Assembly (NCBI GenBank): GCA_963764685.1
Contig: CAVXTT010000006.1
Location: 1-41,600 of the forward strand
Direction: 5' to 3'
Length of the DNA stretch: 41,600 nt
DNA from: CAVXTT01 sp963764685
Lineage (GTDB): Bacteria; Bacteroidota; Ignavibacteria; Ignavibacteriales; Ignavibacteriaceae
Below are positions 17,496 to 25,059 of the stretch, one piece after another (within the stretch, counting starts at the first letter, position 1; each line of letters begins with the position of its first letter). The notes beneath the pieces were generated by a model, which was given only the letters and a program-made list of their open reading frames with translations, was not told where the DNA came from and ran no database searches. The translations under genes were made by a program, and so were the position numbers.

Positions 17496-18610
17496 CAATC
17501 TTTTCCGAAAATGTATTTTAAAATCTCAGGAAATCTTTTTGCCCAGGCTGACTCATTATGTTCAGCGTCGGAAGCAAATACCCATTTAAGTGCTTTTTCT
17601 TCCGGATAACCAAGATCTTTCAATATACCAATCATTTTTTCGACGCCCGGCTGGAGTTCTGTTTCAAGACCTATTCCTCCATTATCAATATAGATCCTCA
17701 AATCCTTACGTGCTCCCGCATATTCTCTTACTTTAACAGTATAATCAAAATTTCTATAGGCGAAGGCGGGGGAGAGACAAGCTCCTTTTGAGAACACTTC
17801 TGGATACTCCCACATCATAATAAATGAGATTAGCCCGCCCATAGAAGAGCCAATAACTGCAGTATTCTTTTTATCAGGTAAGGTTCTGTATCTGCTGTCA
17901 ATTAAAGGTTTTAGTTGGTTTATAATAGAATTAATATAAATATGTCCGGTATCGGTATCTGAATATTCAGCATACCGGTCGGAGGTATTGTAGATTCCCA
18001 CAATTATGATGGGTTCAATCTCTTTTTTCCTGATCAATGAATCCGCTGTTTCGTCCATTTGCCAGTCAATTCCGAATGACGATGTTGCTGGATCAATAAT
18101 ATTTTGTCCATCCTGGGCATAAAGAACAGGATACCGCTGATCACTTGTATTGTAATCGGGTGGCAGCCAAATGATTATATCTCTTGATTTTAGTCCATCT
18201 GGTTTAAAATCCCTGATAAATTCTGTAGTTCCTGTTATCTGGCCATAAATTCTTCTTTGATTTCCCCATTTTTGGATTTCAAAATTCAGAGTGGTATCAT
18301 TTTCTACCTTCAGAATATTATTGTCCGGTACGCTCCCAATATCATTCAGTGCTTCGTGCTCCCAGTCCCCTAATGTAAACTTATACTCCAGTCTCATACC
18401 CTCTTTAAACTTGAAAGTTCTGCTCCAGGTATTGAGCCCTGTTTTTATTAAGGGAACTGCTGAAGGCTCCCAGTTGCCCAATGAATCATTATTTCCGCTG
18501 ATATAAACTAACACTGAGTCAGGAATTTCAGTTGTGATATTAAACTTTACTTCTTTCATTTGGGCTATTAAAGGTAATTGTATAAACATCAAAAAGAGAA
18601 TAGTTTTCAT
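17495..18610 (-). CDS. Secreted esterase with N-terminal CBM20-like domain
   Basis: The 371-residue product starts with a signal peptide (MKTILFLMFIQLPLIAQ), so it is exported. Residues about 20-115 resemble a starch-binding CBM20 domain (VYISGNNDSLGNWEPSAVPL, then TWSRTFKF). The rest is an alpha/beta hydrolase of the esterase D / enterochelin-esterase-like group: WLPPDYN, PVLYAQDGQN, the nucleophile elbow GSSMGG with S256, and a catalytic histidine candidate H351 in SDAEHNESAW. Likely acts on an ester of a sugar, siderophore or cell-surface polymer; the substrate cannot be told. The M15 peptidase gene lies 18 bases upstream on the same strand, so both may be co-transcribed as secreted hydrolases. 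Confidence 0.85.
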   Translation of the reverse strand: MKTILFLMFIQLPLIAQMKEVKFNITTEIPDSVLVYISGNNDSLGNWEPSAVPLIKTGLNTWSRTFKFKEGMRLEYKFTLGDWEHEALNDIGSVPDNNILKVENDTTLNFEIQKWGNQRRIYGQITGTTEFIRDFKPDGLKSRDIIIWLPPDYNTSDQRYPVLYAQDGQNIIDPATSSFGIDWQMDETADSLIRKKEIEPIIIVGIYNTSDRYAEYSDTDTGHIYINSIINQLKPLIDSRYRTLPDKKNTAVIGSSMGGLISFIMMWEYPEVFSKGACLSPAFAYRNFDYTVKVREYAGARKDLRIYIDNGGIGLETELQPGVEKMIGILKDLGYPEEKALKWVFASDAEHNESAWAKRFPEILKYIFGKD

Positions 18611-18628
18611 TAAGGTATTTCTGTTTTA

Positions 18629-19225
18629 TCATAATTTTTCGAAGTGCTGATAGTCCTTTGTTGATTTCCAGTTGCCCCCCCATTTCCACCCTCTTTTTTT
18701 AAATTCCTTTACAAGTGGATTGTTCACCGATAGACTGCCTGGTACTTTTGGATTGTAAACCGCCCCCTCAGGATAGCTGACTCCATCGGTTATCTGTGGA
18801 TTCAGGAAAGGATTTATATCAATTGCCCTTCCTGTGGAGTGATTCGAGAGCTTATCTTTTCCCTTTATAAACCTGTAGTTAAATGCCGAAGTATTATTAT
18901 CATGCATTGATTTCTCATCGGAATGATGGTATTTAACAATAGGAATTACCTTAGCAACAGGGAATTTTTCATTCTTTATATACTGGAAAATTGCTTTTAC
19001 ATCCTCAACAAGATCTTTATGGACTACAAGCTGCCCGCGGTGAAGTTTCTTATCAAAGGAATAGTAAGTTACTGTTACAAGCCTGAGGTTTTCTTTTATA
19101 TTAAAAGGAACAGAACTTCCCTCCAGCGCTTCTTCTAATGTATAATCGGCATCTACCACGGTTTTCTCCTGGCTAAATAATCCTCCCGCACAACAAAATA
19201 CAATAAGTACGGTAAGAAATTTCAT
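18629..19225 (-). CDS. Secreted M15-family zinc peptidase (D-Ala-D-Ala carboxypeptidase-like)
   Basis: Probably cleaves peptidoglycan stem peptides in the periplasm. The 198-residue product has a signal peptide (MKFLTVLIVFCCAGGLFSQ) and the M15 metal site: SNHSTGRAIDIN with zinc ligands H129 and D136, and DYQHFE with H194 as third ligand. The catalytic acid is D191 rather than the usual glutamate of ExxH, or the role is taken elsewhere, as in the M15C/extensin-like branch. It starts on the minus strand opposite the FKBP lipoprotein gene, sharing an 81-base divergent promoter region, and the esterase follows 18 bases downstream. Exact bond specificity is not shown by the sequence. Confidence 0.85.
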   Translation of the reverse strand: MKFLTVLIVFCCAGGLFSQEKTVVDADYTLEEALEGSSVPFNIKENLRLVTVTYYSFDKKLHRGQLVVHKDLVEDVKAIFQYIKNEKFPVAKVIPIVKYHHSDEKSMHDNNTSAFNYRFIKGKDKLSNHSTGRAIDINPFLNPQITDGVSYPEGAVYNPKVPGSLSVNNPLVKEFKKRGWKWGGNWKSTKDYQHFEKL

Positions 19226-19232
19226 AAAAAAC

Positions 19233-19263
19233 CTTTGAAAGTTGTAATAAACTTATATGTTTG
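19233..19263 (+). promoter_or_regulatory. Candidate Bacteroidota-type promoter for the FKBP lipoprotein
   Basis: TTTG at 19233-19236, 19 bases, then TATGTTTG at 19256-19263. This is a full match to the TTTG-N19-TAnnTTTG pattern described for Bacteroidota sigma-A-like promoters. It lies 43 bases before the ATG at 19307, in the gap between the divergent M15 and FKBP genes. It is the best promoter match I found in the window. Confidence 0.5.
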
Positions 19264-19306
19264 AGTCTTAAAATATAAAAAATAACCAGCTTTATTAAGG
19301 AAAAAG

Positions 19307-20143
19307 ATGAAAACTAATTTAGTTGTTCTTGTATTATTACTAATAACGTTTATAGGATGCAAAAACGAAGGGGATGTAGTAAAAATGGAGTCCGGCCTTC
19401 AATATATGGATGACACTGTTGGGACAGGAAATACAGCGAAAGCAGGTGATCTTGTTTCGGTTCATTTTTCAGGATGGATAATAAAGGATTCAACAAATCT
19501 GTTTAAAGATTGGACAAAAGATTCCACCCGTGTGAAAAGTACAATCGGATCCAGTCAGGGCAGACCTCCGTTAAAATTTATCCTAGGGGAAAACAATTTT
19601 ATTAAAGGAACTGAAGAAGCAATTATAGGAATGAAGAAGGGAGGAACCAGAACTTTAATAATCCCTTCAAGATTAGCATATGGCCCCCAGGGGATTGGAC
19701 CCATTCCTCCAAACTCGAATCTCAAGATAGTTATTACCTTAGTTGATGCAAAAACAGTTACTAAAGCTGAGATGTGGGATGTTGACTCCACTAAATTTCA
19801 AAAGACTAAATCAGGACTGCAGTACCAGGTTATTCAACAAGGTACAGGTGAAAAAGCAGATTCAGGAGATGTTGTATCCGTGCATTATTCCGGTTATCTG
19901 CTGGATGGAACAAAATTCGATAGTTCCGTCGATCGTGATGAACCACTTAAATTTGTAGTTGGCCAAAAAATGGTAATGCCCGGATGGGATGAAGGGATAG
20001 CATTATTAAAGGCTGGTTCGAAGGCAAGATTATTAATTCCGCCATCCTTAGGTTTGGGAGCAGTACCGTCGGGCAAGATACCTGCAAATTCGACTTTAAT
20101 TTTTGATGTAGAATTATTGAGTGTTGAAAAGCCTAAGAAGTAA
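19307..20143 (+). CDS. Lipoprotein with two FKBP-type prolyl isomerase domains
   Basis: Peptidyl-prolyl cis-trans isomerase, probably a periplasmic folding helper. The 278-residue product has a lipoprotein signal with the lipobox TFIGC and C18 as the lipidated residue. Two FKBP domains follow: residues about 28-150 (SGLQY, VSVHFSGW, FIKGTEEAIIGMKKGG, IPSRLAYGPQGIG, PPNSNL) and about 168-275 (SGLQYQVIQQGTG, VSVHYSGYLLDGTKFDSS, MPGWDEGIALLKAGS, IPPSLGLG, IPANSTLIFDVEL). The first carries an insertion of about 20 residues after the SGW strand. The second is close to the canonical fold and more likely to be active. AAGGAAA precedes the ATG. The gene is monocistronic by layout, with a strong hairpin terminator behind it. 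Confidence 0.92.
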   Translation: MKTNLVVLVLLLITFIGCKNEGDVVKMESGLQYMDDTVGTGNTAKAGDLVSVHFSGWIIKDSTNLFKDWTKDSTRVKSTIGSSQGRPPLKFILGENNFIKGTEEAIIGMKKGGTRTLIIPSRLAYGPQGIGPIPPNSNLKIVITLVDAKTVTKAEMWDVDSTKFQKTKSGLQYQVIQQGTGEKADSGDVVSVHYSGYLLDGTKFDSSVDRDEPLKFVVGQKMVMPGWDEGIALLKAGSKARLLIPPSLGLGAVPSGKIPANSTLIFDVELLSVEKPKK

Positions 20144-20154
20144 AACCATTATTC

Positions 20155-20181
20155 CCAGGCTCTCTGCATCGGAGAGCCTGG
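20155..20181. terminator. Terminator hairpin between the convergent FKBP and lipoprotein genes
   Basis: A perfect ten-pair stem, CCAGGCTCTC (20155-20164) with GAGAGCCTGG (20172-20181), with a seven-base loop. On the plus strand it is followed by TTCTATTTC, a moderate T tract; on the minus strand by GAATAATGGTTTTA, weaker. It lies 11 bases after the FKBP stop and 13 bases past the end of the minus-strand gene, so it may serve both. Confidence 0.75.
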
Positions 20182-20194
20182 TTCTATTTCATTG

Positions 20195-21241
20195 TTAAAG
20201 CCGCTCGACTACATTTATATTTTTAATCGTTTCCTTCCTGCTTCCTTTTTGCTTTCCCTGAGGAGTATTTGCCTCCATTGTGTAGAAGATATCAATTGTA
20301 GTACTGGTCTTTGACTTTTGGATCATTCCGTCTGTTAGATTAAAATAAATGATACCTTCAGCCGACGTAGCAGGTTTCTGGAACTGATAAGTTACTCCTC
20401 TGTCGGTTACCTTTGATTCGCCGCTAATCTTTGTATCCAAAGCTGCATTAAGCTTAACAAGAGTATCTCCTTTAAGATCTTCCAGACTTGCTACCTTATA
20501 TACATTTGTATTTGAAATCTGGTAGATCATAAATCTCTGAGGATTCTGAGGAACTGTCCAGAAAGTATCTGAAGGAACACTTTTTGCCGGCATTTCCCTG
20601 AATATCTGGGTAACAAGAGGCTTAAGCACGCCTGATATCAAATCCTCCCTGATCATTGTCTTTTGCTGTGCAGAAACGGAATCGGTATAACCCTTTATTT
20701 CCAGGTACTTATTTAAGATTTTATCCACCCTGAATATTTCCAGCACCTCACCATTTCCTGAGATACGAACACTGAAATTATTTTTCACCATAGATTCATA
20801 CTCGGAGTACCTTGCCGTCTGGGCAGAGTCTTTTTTATCGTCGGAGTTATAACTGAATTTTTGATCGTTAGAAGAAGCATCCAGTTTTATACTTGAAATA
20901 TTACAGGTAAGTTCGAGCGTCCCTTCTTTATCAACTACAGCGGGCTCAAAATCAAATAAATATATAACATTTTGCTTTACGTTCTGCTCAATTGCAGTAT
21001 CAGTTTTTATTGACTGCATATCTTCAGAAATTGTACTGATCCTGTAACTGTACTTTGTGCCTTGCTCAAATTTGTATTTGAAATTCAGTGACGATGCAGC
21101 ATTCTTTAACGTGGTGGTTTTCAGATCTGTTGTATCGAACGCATACTTATTCTTTGCCGTATAATCGGAAGTGTTTTCTTTTTTTTCACTGCATCCTATT
21201 AACAAGAGCAAAACAAAAATTGAAATGATATAAAATTTCAT
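20195..21241 (-). CDS. Lipoprotein, DUF6263-like
   Basis: Unknown function. The 348-residue product has a clear lipoprotein signal (lipobox LLIGC, lipidated C17). The mature part begins with a Ser/Thr/Lys-rich spacer, then a beta-rich body with FKYKFEQGTKYSYRIS and later TFWTVPQNPQRF and VTYQFQK segments, which recall the DUF6263 family of Bacteroidota lipoproteins; that assignment is from memory of family layout, not a search. It follows ndk by 35 bases on the same strand, at the end of a sucD-ndk-lipoprotein unit, with the shared hairpin terminator behind it. Confidence 0.7.
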   Translation of the reverse strand: MKFYIISIFVLLLLIGCSEKKENTSDYTAKNKYAFDTTDLKTTTLKNAASSLNFKYKFEQGTKYSYRISTISEDMQSIKTDTAIEQNVKQNVIYLFDFEPAVVDKEGTLELTCNISSIKLDASSNDQKFSYNSDDKKDSAQTARYSEYESMVKNNFSVRISGNGEVLEIFRVDKILNKYLEIKGYTDSVSAQQKTMIREDLISGVLKPLVTQIFREMPAKSVPSDTFWTVPQNPQRFMIYQISNTNVYKVASLEDLKGDTLVKLNAALDTKISGESKVTDRGVTYQFQKPATSAEGIIYFNLTDGMIQKSKTSTTIDIFYTMEANTPQGKQKGSRKETIKNINVVERL

Positions 21242-21276
21242 ATTGTTCCTTTTATTGAGGGGTAGTTCTCACCTTG

Positions 21277-21705
21277 TTACAAATAATTCTCAACCAGTTC
21301 TTTCCCTGAGAAGAAATGAGATATTTCTATTAAAGCATTTTCATCGGAATCGGATCCGTGAACAGCATTTTCGGCCTTATTATCGGCAAACAATTTTCTG
21401 ATTGTTCCTTCTTCAGCCTGCACAGGATCTGTGCTGCCGATAAGTTTTCTGAATTCTTCCACTGCATTTGCTTTTTCAAGCACCATTGGAACGCAGGGTC
21501 CCGATGTCATAAATTCAATAAGATCATTAAAGAAGCCTCTTTCCTTATGTACTGCATAAAAAGCAGAAGCTGAGTTTCTGTTAAGACTTACCATTTTCAG
21601 GGCTTTTAATTTAAATCCGTTCGTCGTGATCTTAGTAATTATTTGTCCCACCAGGTTTTTCCTAACAGCGTCCGGTTTAATGATAGCCAGGGTTATATTG
21701 CCCAA
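21277..21705 (-). CDS. ndk: Nucleoside diphosphate kinase
   Basis: Moves the gamma phosphate of ATP onto nucleoside diphosphates through a phosphohistidine. The 142 residues are normal for the family. Visible are the N-terminal TLAIIKPDAVRKN, the RGFFNDLIEFMTSGP Kpn-loop region, and the active-site NAVHGSDSDENA with H116. It lies 13 bases downstream of sucD on the same strand, which makes sense since succinyl-CoA synthetase and Ndk both handle nucleoside triphosphates and are known to be linked in other bacteria. Confidence 0.97.
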   Translation of the reverse strand: MGNITLAIIKPDAVRKNLVGQIITKITTNGFKLKALKMVSLNRNSASAFYAVHKERGFFNDLIEFMTSGPCVPMVLEKANAVEEFRKLIGSTDPVQAEEGTIRKLFADNKAENAVHGSDSDENALIEISHFFSGKELVENYL

Positions 21706-21718
21706 TTTTATCTCCCTT

Positions 21719-22687
21719 TTATTTTCTTATTTTCTTTTTTGTGATTTTGGATTTTACAGTTTTCCTGCTCAACGCTTTTTTAATACTTTTTCTTTTCACC
21801 GATATTTTTTTCTTTTTGTCTTCAATAGCCTTTAGCATTGCAATACCTATATCTGCAGGGCTTTCAATTACTTTAATTCCTGCCTTTTTCATCACTGCCA
21901 TTTTTTCAGCAGCAGTTCCTTTACCACCGGAAATAATAGCACCAGCGTGTCCCATTCTTCTTCCCGGAGGTGCAGTTCTGCCTGCTATAAAACCTACTAC
22001 CGGTTTCTTAACATTTTTCCGGATATATTCTGCAGCTTCCTCTTCAGCTGTACCGCCGATTTCTCCGATCATAACAATTCCTTCGGTGCCCGGATCCTCA
22101 TTAAATAATTTTATTATATCAACAAATCTGGAGCCTATTATGGGATCTCCCCCGATACCTACGCATGTTGATTGCCCCAGTTTTACATCCGTAAGCTGTT
22201 TTACAGCTTCATAAGTTAAGGTTCCACTCCTTGAAACTACACCGATAGTTCCAGCTTTATGAATAAAGCCCGGCATTATACCAACCTTAGCTTTTCCGGG
22301 TGAAATTACTCCCGGACAATTTGGTCCAACGAGCACGATTCCCTTATCCTTTATTGTATCATAAACTTTGATCATATCTGCAGCTGGAATTCCTTCGGTG
22401 ATGCATATAATGACTTTTATTCCTGAATTGGCTGCTTCCAGAATTGCATCAGCGGCAAAAGCAGGGGGAACAAAAATTACCGAAGTGTTAGCCTTCTGTT
22501 GTTTTACAGCCTCAGCTAAAGTATTATATACAGGAATTCCCTGAAAATTAGTTCCTCCTTTTCCAGGAGTAACCCCTGCAACTACTTTGGTTCCATACTC
22601 TTTAATTTGCTGGGTGTGAAAAGAACCCTCGCCACCTGTAATTCCCTGCACAACCAGTCTTGTTTTTTTATCTACGAGAATGCTCAT
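21719..22687 (-). CDS. sucD: Succinyl-CoA synthetase alpha subunit with lysine-rich C-terminal tail
   Basis: TCA-cycle enzyme subunit that carries the phosphohistidine and binds CoA. The first 290 residues are standard: VQGITGGEG, GVTPGKGG, the CoA-binding ITEGIP, GPNCPG, the SRSGTLTYE loop, and the active-site H247 in RRMGHAGAI. After the usual end (LKAIED) comes a 32-residue extension, residues 291-322, in which 18 are Lys or Arg. Such a tail is not part of the family fold. sucC is not in the window, so the beta subunit is encoded elsewhere. ndk follows 13 bases downstream. A weak TAnnTTTG-like box (TAGCTTTG, minus strand, 22762-22755) lies upstream but lacks a partner. Confidence 0.95.
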   Translation of the reverse strand: MSILVDKKTRLVVQGITGGEGSFHTQQIKEYGTKVVAGVTPGKGGTNFQGIPVYNTLAEAVKQQKANTSVIFVPPAFAADAILEAANSGIKVIICITEGIPAADMIKVYDTIKDKGIVLVGPNCPGVISPGKAKVGIMPGFIHKAGTIGVVSRSGTLTYEAVKQLTDVKLGQSTCVGIGGDPIIGSRFVDIIKLFNEDPGTEGIVMIGEIGGTAEEEAAEYIRKNVKKPVVGFIAGRTAPPGRRMGHAGAIISGGKGTAAEKMAVMKKAGIKVIESPADIGIAMLKAIEDKKKKISVKRKSIKKALSRKTVKSKITKKKIRK

Positions 22688-23010
22688 TAATAAATCCTTA
22701 AGGTGTAATAATTAGAAATTTTTTCAATCTTAAAGTTAATAAAAATGGTCTAAACAAAGCTATTCCTGAGCTTGATTGTTGTAGTATTATAATATTTTTC
22801 TATCTGATCCAAACGATGGCCAAAAAAATAATGAATCCCTAAAAAAAGGATGGTAAATTTTGTTTTCACAAGAAATAAACAACCAAACTTTAGAGAGGGA
22901 TCTTAGGTTAAATGAAACACTTTGCAGCTAGCAATTAAATCTTATTCAATTTGTACCAAAGTGAGAAAATATTACCCAAATTTATTACTAATTGCTTTAT
23001 AATTGCTTAT

Positions 23011-23110
23011 CTGTAAGCCATCTCTAAGCCATCTGTAAGCCATCTGTAAGCCATAAGTGCTGTTTTATGGCTTACAGATGGCTTAGAGAAGGCTTACGTA
23101 TGGCTTATAC
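23011..23110. repeat. Mirrored array: four 11-bp repeats and their four inverted copies
   Basis: Four head-to-tail copies of CTGTAAGCCAT (23011-23021, 23022-23032 with one change, 23033-23043, 23044-23054), a 12-base centre (23055-23066), then four copies of the reverse complement ATGGCTTACAG (23067-23077 exact, 23078-23088 with one change, 23089-23099 and 23100-23110 with two or three changes). The whole could fold into one long hairpin or slip between registers, because any unit can pair with any other. The inner CATAA/TTATG extends the central stem. Known classes such as CRISPR do not fit: there are no unique spacers. Confidence 0.85.
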
Positions 23111-23455
23111 ATATGCAATCTTTGTACTATTCTTTATAAATAACATAGTTAAATGTTAACTGTTCTTGAAGAAAATGGGAGAAAGAAAACAGGATTAAGC
23201 AGATTAAGGGGCTATGAGATTTGCAAGGCTTATTAATTTTCGAATAAAAAGAGGGAGGTATTTCAACAGTTGGGTTTACACTTCAAACCGGATAGCGACT
23301 TGAAGTACGAAGGAAATAGCAAAATAAGGATGGAGGCTATCCAACTTGATAATTTACTGCCTATTCATCTTCACTCACCCAGCTAAAGGGAAGCAGGATC
23401 CCAGCGAGACAATTATGCAGCATTTTGCTGTTTGTACTGCATTCTGAGATAAGCA

Positions 23456-23475
23456 TCCTGAAGGAAGCTTCAGGA
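23456..23475. repeat. Perfect 8-bp hairpin with GAAG loop
   Basis: TCCTGAAG (23456-23463) and CTTCAGGA (23468-23475) around a GAAG tetraloop. It is followed by a run of As, not Ts, so it is no terminator on the plus strand. It is one of several palindromes in the gene-free island. Confidence 0.6.
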
Positions 23476-23495
23476 AAAAAATACAAGCGTTGCCT

Positions 23496-23518
23496 TCAAC
23501 CGGTTTGGAACCGGTTGA
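23496..23518. repeat. REP-like stem-loop, copy 1 (TTTGGAA loop)
   Basis: TCAACCGG (23496-23503) pairs with CCGGTTGA (23511-23518) around the seven-base loop TTTGGAA. The same loop closes a different GC-rich stem 62 bases further on. Same loop with changed but complementary stems is how REP-type and structured RNA elements diverge. Confidence 0.55.
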
Positions 23519-23568
23519 TCCTGAGAGGTAGTAAAAAAACAGACCATTTAATAAATGTGTCTCGCTAG

Positions 23569-23590
23569 CACCCCCGTTTGGAACGGGGTG
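23569..23590. repeat. REP-like stem-loop, copy 2 (TTTGGAA loop)
   Basis: CCCCG (23572-23576) pairs with CGGGG (23584-23588) around TTTGGAA; with one bulged C the stem extends to CAC/GTG (23569-23571 and 23589-23591). Loop and loop position match copy 1 at 23496-23518, while the stem is different in sequence and still self-complementary. Confidence 0.55.
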
Positions 23591-23839
23591 TGGAAATAAT
23601 GCACAATTTCTCGATAGAAAACAGGCAGATAAATTTAGTTTAGTAAAAGGATAAAAAAGAAACCAATCTAACCAATTCGGATAGCTATTTAAGATTTTTT
23701 CTTAAATGTATTTTATTTGGGACAGCCGGGGTTTTTCCTAAACTATTTCCTCGCCGATCTCCTGAATATTACAAAAGATCGAGTCACAAATTTTATCAAT
23801 CATATAGATTTCAGAGGGATAGAACGAGGTTCAGGTTGA

Positions 23840-23872
23840 TCCGGATATGTACCTTTGGGTGGCATATCCGGA
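23840..23872. repeat. 10-bp hairpin downstream of tatA
   Basis: TCCGGATATG (23840-23849) and CATATCCGGA (23863-23872) are perfect complements with a 13-base loop. It lies 40 bases beyond the tatA stop on the minus strand. No T tract follows in that direction, so it may protect the 3' end of the purine-phospholipid-tat transcript rather than terminate it. Confidence 0.55.
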
Positions 23873-23912
23873 AAATATAGAAATTTTAAGTCAAGAGTGC
23901 AGAAAAGAGAAA

Positions 23913-24101
23913 CTATTTATTTTTTTTATCATCCCCTTCAGGTAATTTTATTTCGTCTTCAACATCCTTCAGAGATTTCTTAAATTCTCTCATTCCTTTT
24001 CCAAGACCCTGAGCTAATTCCGGAATCTTCTTTGCACCAAAAAGTAAAAGAATAACCAGCAGAATCAGTATTATCTCACCAGCGCCTAAATTGCCAAACA
24101 T
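23913..24101 (-). CDS. tatA: Sec-independent translocase protein TatA/TatE
   Basis: Pore-forming subunit of the twin-arginine export path. The 62-residue protein has the family layout: a short N-terminus with the GAGE sequence and its glutamate, one membrane helix (about 9-22, IILILLVILLLF), the hinge FGAKKIPE, an amphipathic helix (LAQGLGKGMREFKKSLKDV), and an acidic/lysine tail. tatC is not in the window. It follows purQ by 45 bases on the same strand, the last gene of that cluster before the repeat-rich island. Confidence 0.93.
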   Translation of the reverse strand: MFGNLGAGEIILILLVILLLFGAKKIPELAQGLGKGMREFKKSLKDVEDEIKLPEGDDKKNK

Positions 24102-24146
24102 ATTTCACCTTTAATTATAAAAATTATTAATAATCGAACTGAAATA

Positions 24147-24809
24147 TTAATCTTCCGTCTGTTTTGCCGAGAAACTGTTACAGGCTCTTTCAGGATGGGG
24201 CATCATTCCAAGCACATTACCCTCTTTATTCATTATACCCGCAATATTCATTGTTGATCCGTTAAAATTATATTCTTCATTAAAACTTCCATTGTCAGAG
24301 GAATATCTGAAAACGATCTGATCGTTATCCTGTAATTCTTTTAGAGTGTTATCATCAGCAAAATAATTTCCCTCGCCGTGGGCAACAGGAATTTTTAAGT
24401 ATTTTTTGTCAGGAATGACTGAAGTAAACCGTGTATGTTTATTTTCAACCGACAGATAGATATCCTTACAAACAAAATCCAGGTTCCTGTTCCTAAGCAT
24501 TATCCCGGGAAGCAAGCCGGCTTCAAGTAGTATCTGAAATCCGTTGCAGATTCCGATAACCAATCCTCCTTTATTTGCGAATTCTATTACAGAATTCATA
24601 ACAGGAGAAAATCTGGCGATCGCACCTGTTCTCAAATAATCGCCGTAAGAAAATCCACCAGGAAGAACTACGACATTACAATTCTGAAGATCTGTATCTT
24701 TATGCCAGATGAATTCTACATCGCAGTAAAGACTTTTTTTCAATGCATAATATGCGTCGTGGTCACAATTCGAGCCGGGGAAAACAACAATCCCAAACTT
24801 AGGTTTCAT
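24147..24809 (-). CDS. purQ: Phosphoribosylformylglycinamidine synthase, glutaminase subunit (possible 3' frameshift)
   Basis: Class I glutamine amidotransferase that gives ammonia to PurL in purine synthesis. The 220-residue frame has VVFPGSNCDHD, LPGGFSYGDYLR, the nucleophile cysteine in GICNGFQILLEAGLLPG, the AHGEG loop, and the catalytic PHPERA near the C-terminus. After that the frame stops early at TED. If one base is added near 24165, the other frame reads GRLIFQFDY and stops at 24127, giving 227 residues, the common PurQ length, and a GxxIF ending like family members. So a late indel or error is likely; the catalytic residues are unaffected. It overlaps purS by 11 bases. Confidence 0.92.
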   Translation of the reverse strand: MKPKFGIVVFPGSNCDHDAYYALKKSLYCDVEFIWHKDTDLQNCNVVVLPGGFSYGDYLRTGAIARFSPVMNSVIEFANKGGLVIGICNGFQILLEAGLLPGIMLRNRNLDFVCKDIYLSVENKHTRFTSVIPDKKYLKIPVAHGEGNYFADDNTLKELQDNDQIVFRYSSDNGSFNEEYNFNGSTMNIAGIMNKEGNVLGMMPHPERACNSFSAKQTED

Positions 24810-25056
24810 TCACCTCTTCCATAGTATATTCATAATCTTCCATAATGGGATTGGCCAGGAGTTTATTGCAGTAATCCTTGATCTCCTTTTCAGCAGAAGG
24901 CCGGTCTTTGGTATCCACAACAAATTCAATCAATTTGTTTATCCTAGTATCCTTTAAATTTTTCAGTCCGAGGTGCTGTGCTCCCTTTTCGACAGCCTTT
25001 CCCTGAGGGTCCAGTATTGAGGGACGTCTTTTAACAATAACCTTCACTTTGAACAA
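24799..25056 (-). CDS. purS: Phosphoribosylformylglycinamidine synthase subunit PurS
   Basis: Small structural subunit that bridges PurQ and the small-type PurL. The 85-residue product shows the typical start VKVIVKRRPSILDPQGKAVEKGAQHLG and the conserved LKDTRINKLIEF, ending in the acidic EDYEYTMEE. PurS occurs only with the short PurL, so this organism should have that form. It overlaps purQ by 11 bases and follows pssA by three bases, so it is translated from the same minus-strand message. Confidence 0.95.
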   Translation of the reverse strand: MFKVKVIVKRRPSILDPQGKAVEKGAQHLGLKNLKDTRINKLIEFVVDTKDRPSAEKEIKDYCNKLLANPIMEDYEYTMEEVNET

Positions 25057-25059
25057 AAT

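Larger units (their letters stand above)
22688..23912. other. Gene-free island of 1.2 kb rich in palindromes
   Basis: No coding frame longer than about 60 codons was found on either strand between the start of sucD and the end of tatA, and no remnant of a protein family was recognised. The stretch holds a 100-base mirrored repeat array (23011-23110), two stem-loops with the same TTTGGAA loop (near 23507 and 23580), a perfect eight-pair hairpin (23456-23475), a ten-pair hairpin (23840-23872) and weaker inverted pairs such as GGATAGC (23290-23296) with GCTATCC (23336-23342). It may be a graveyard of small repeat elements or encode a structured RNA. Confidence 0.6.

Noticed and set aside
23011..23110. 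CRISPR-like array
   Set aside because: Units are directly abutting 11-mers without unique spacers, and the second half is inverted. No cas gene is present.
23456..23475. Intrinsic terminator
   Set aside because: The hairpin is followed by As on the plus strand and has no T tract on the minus strand.
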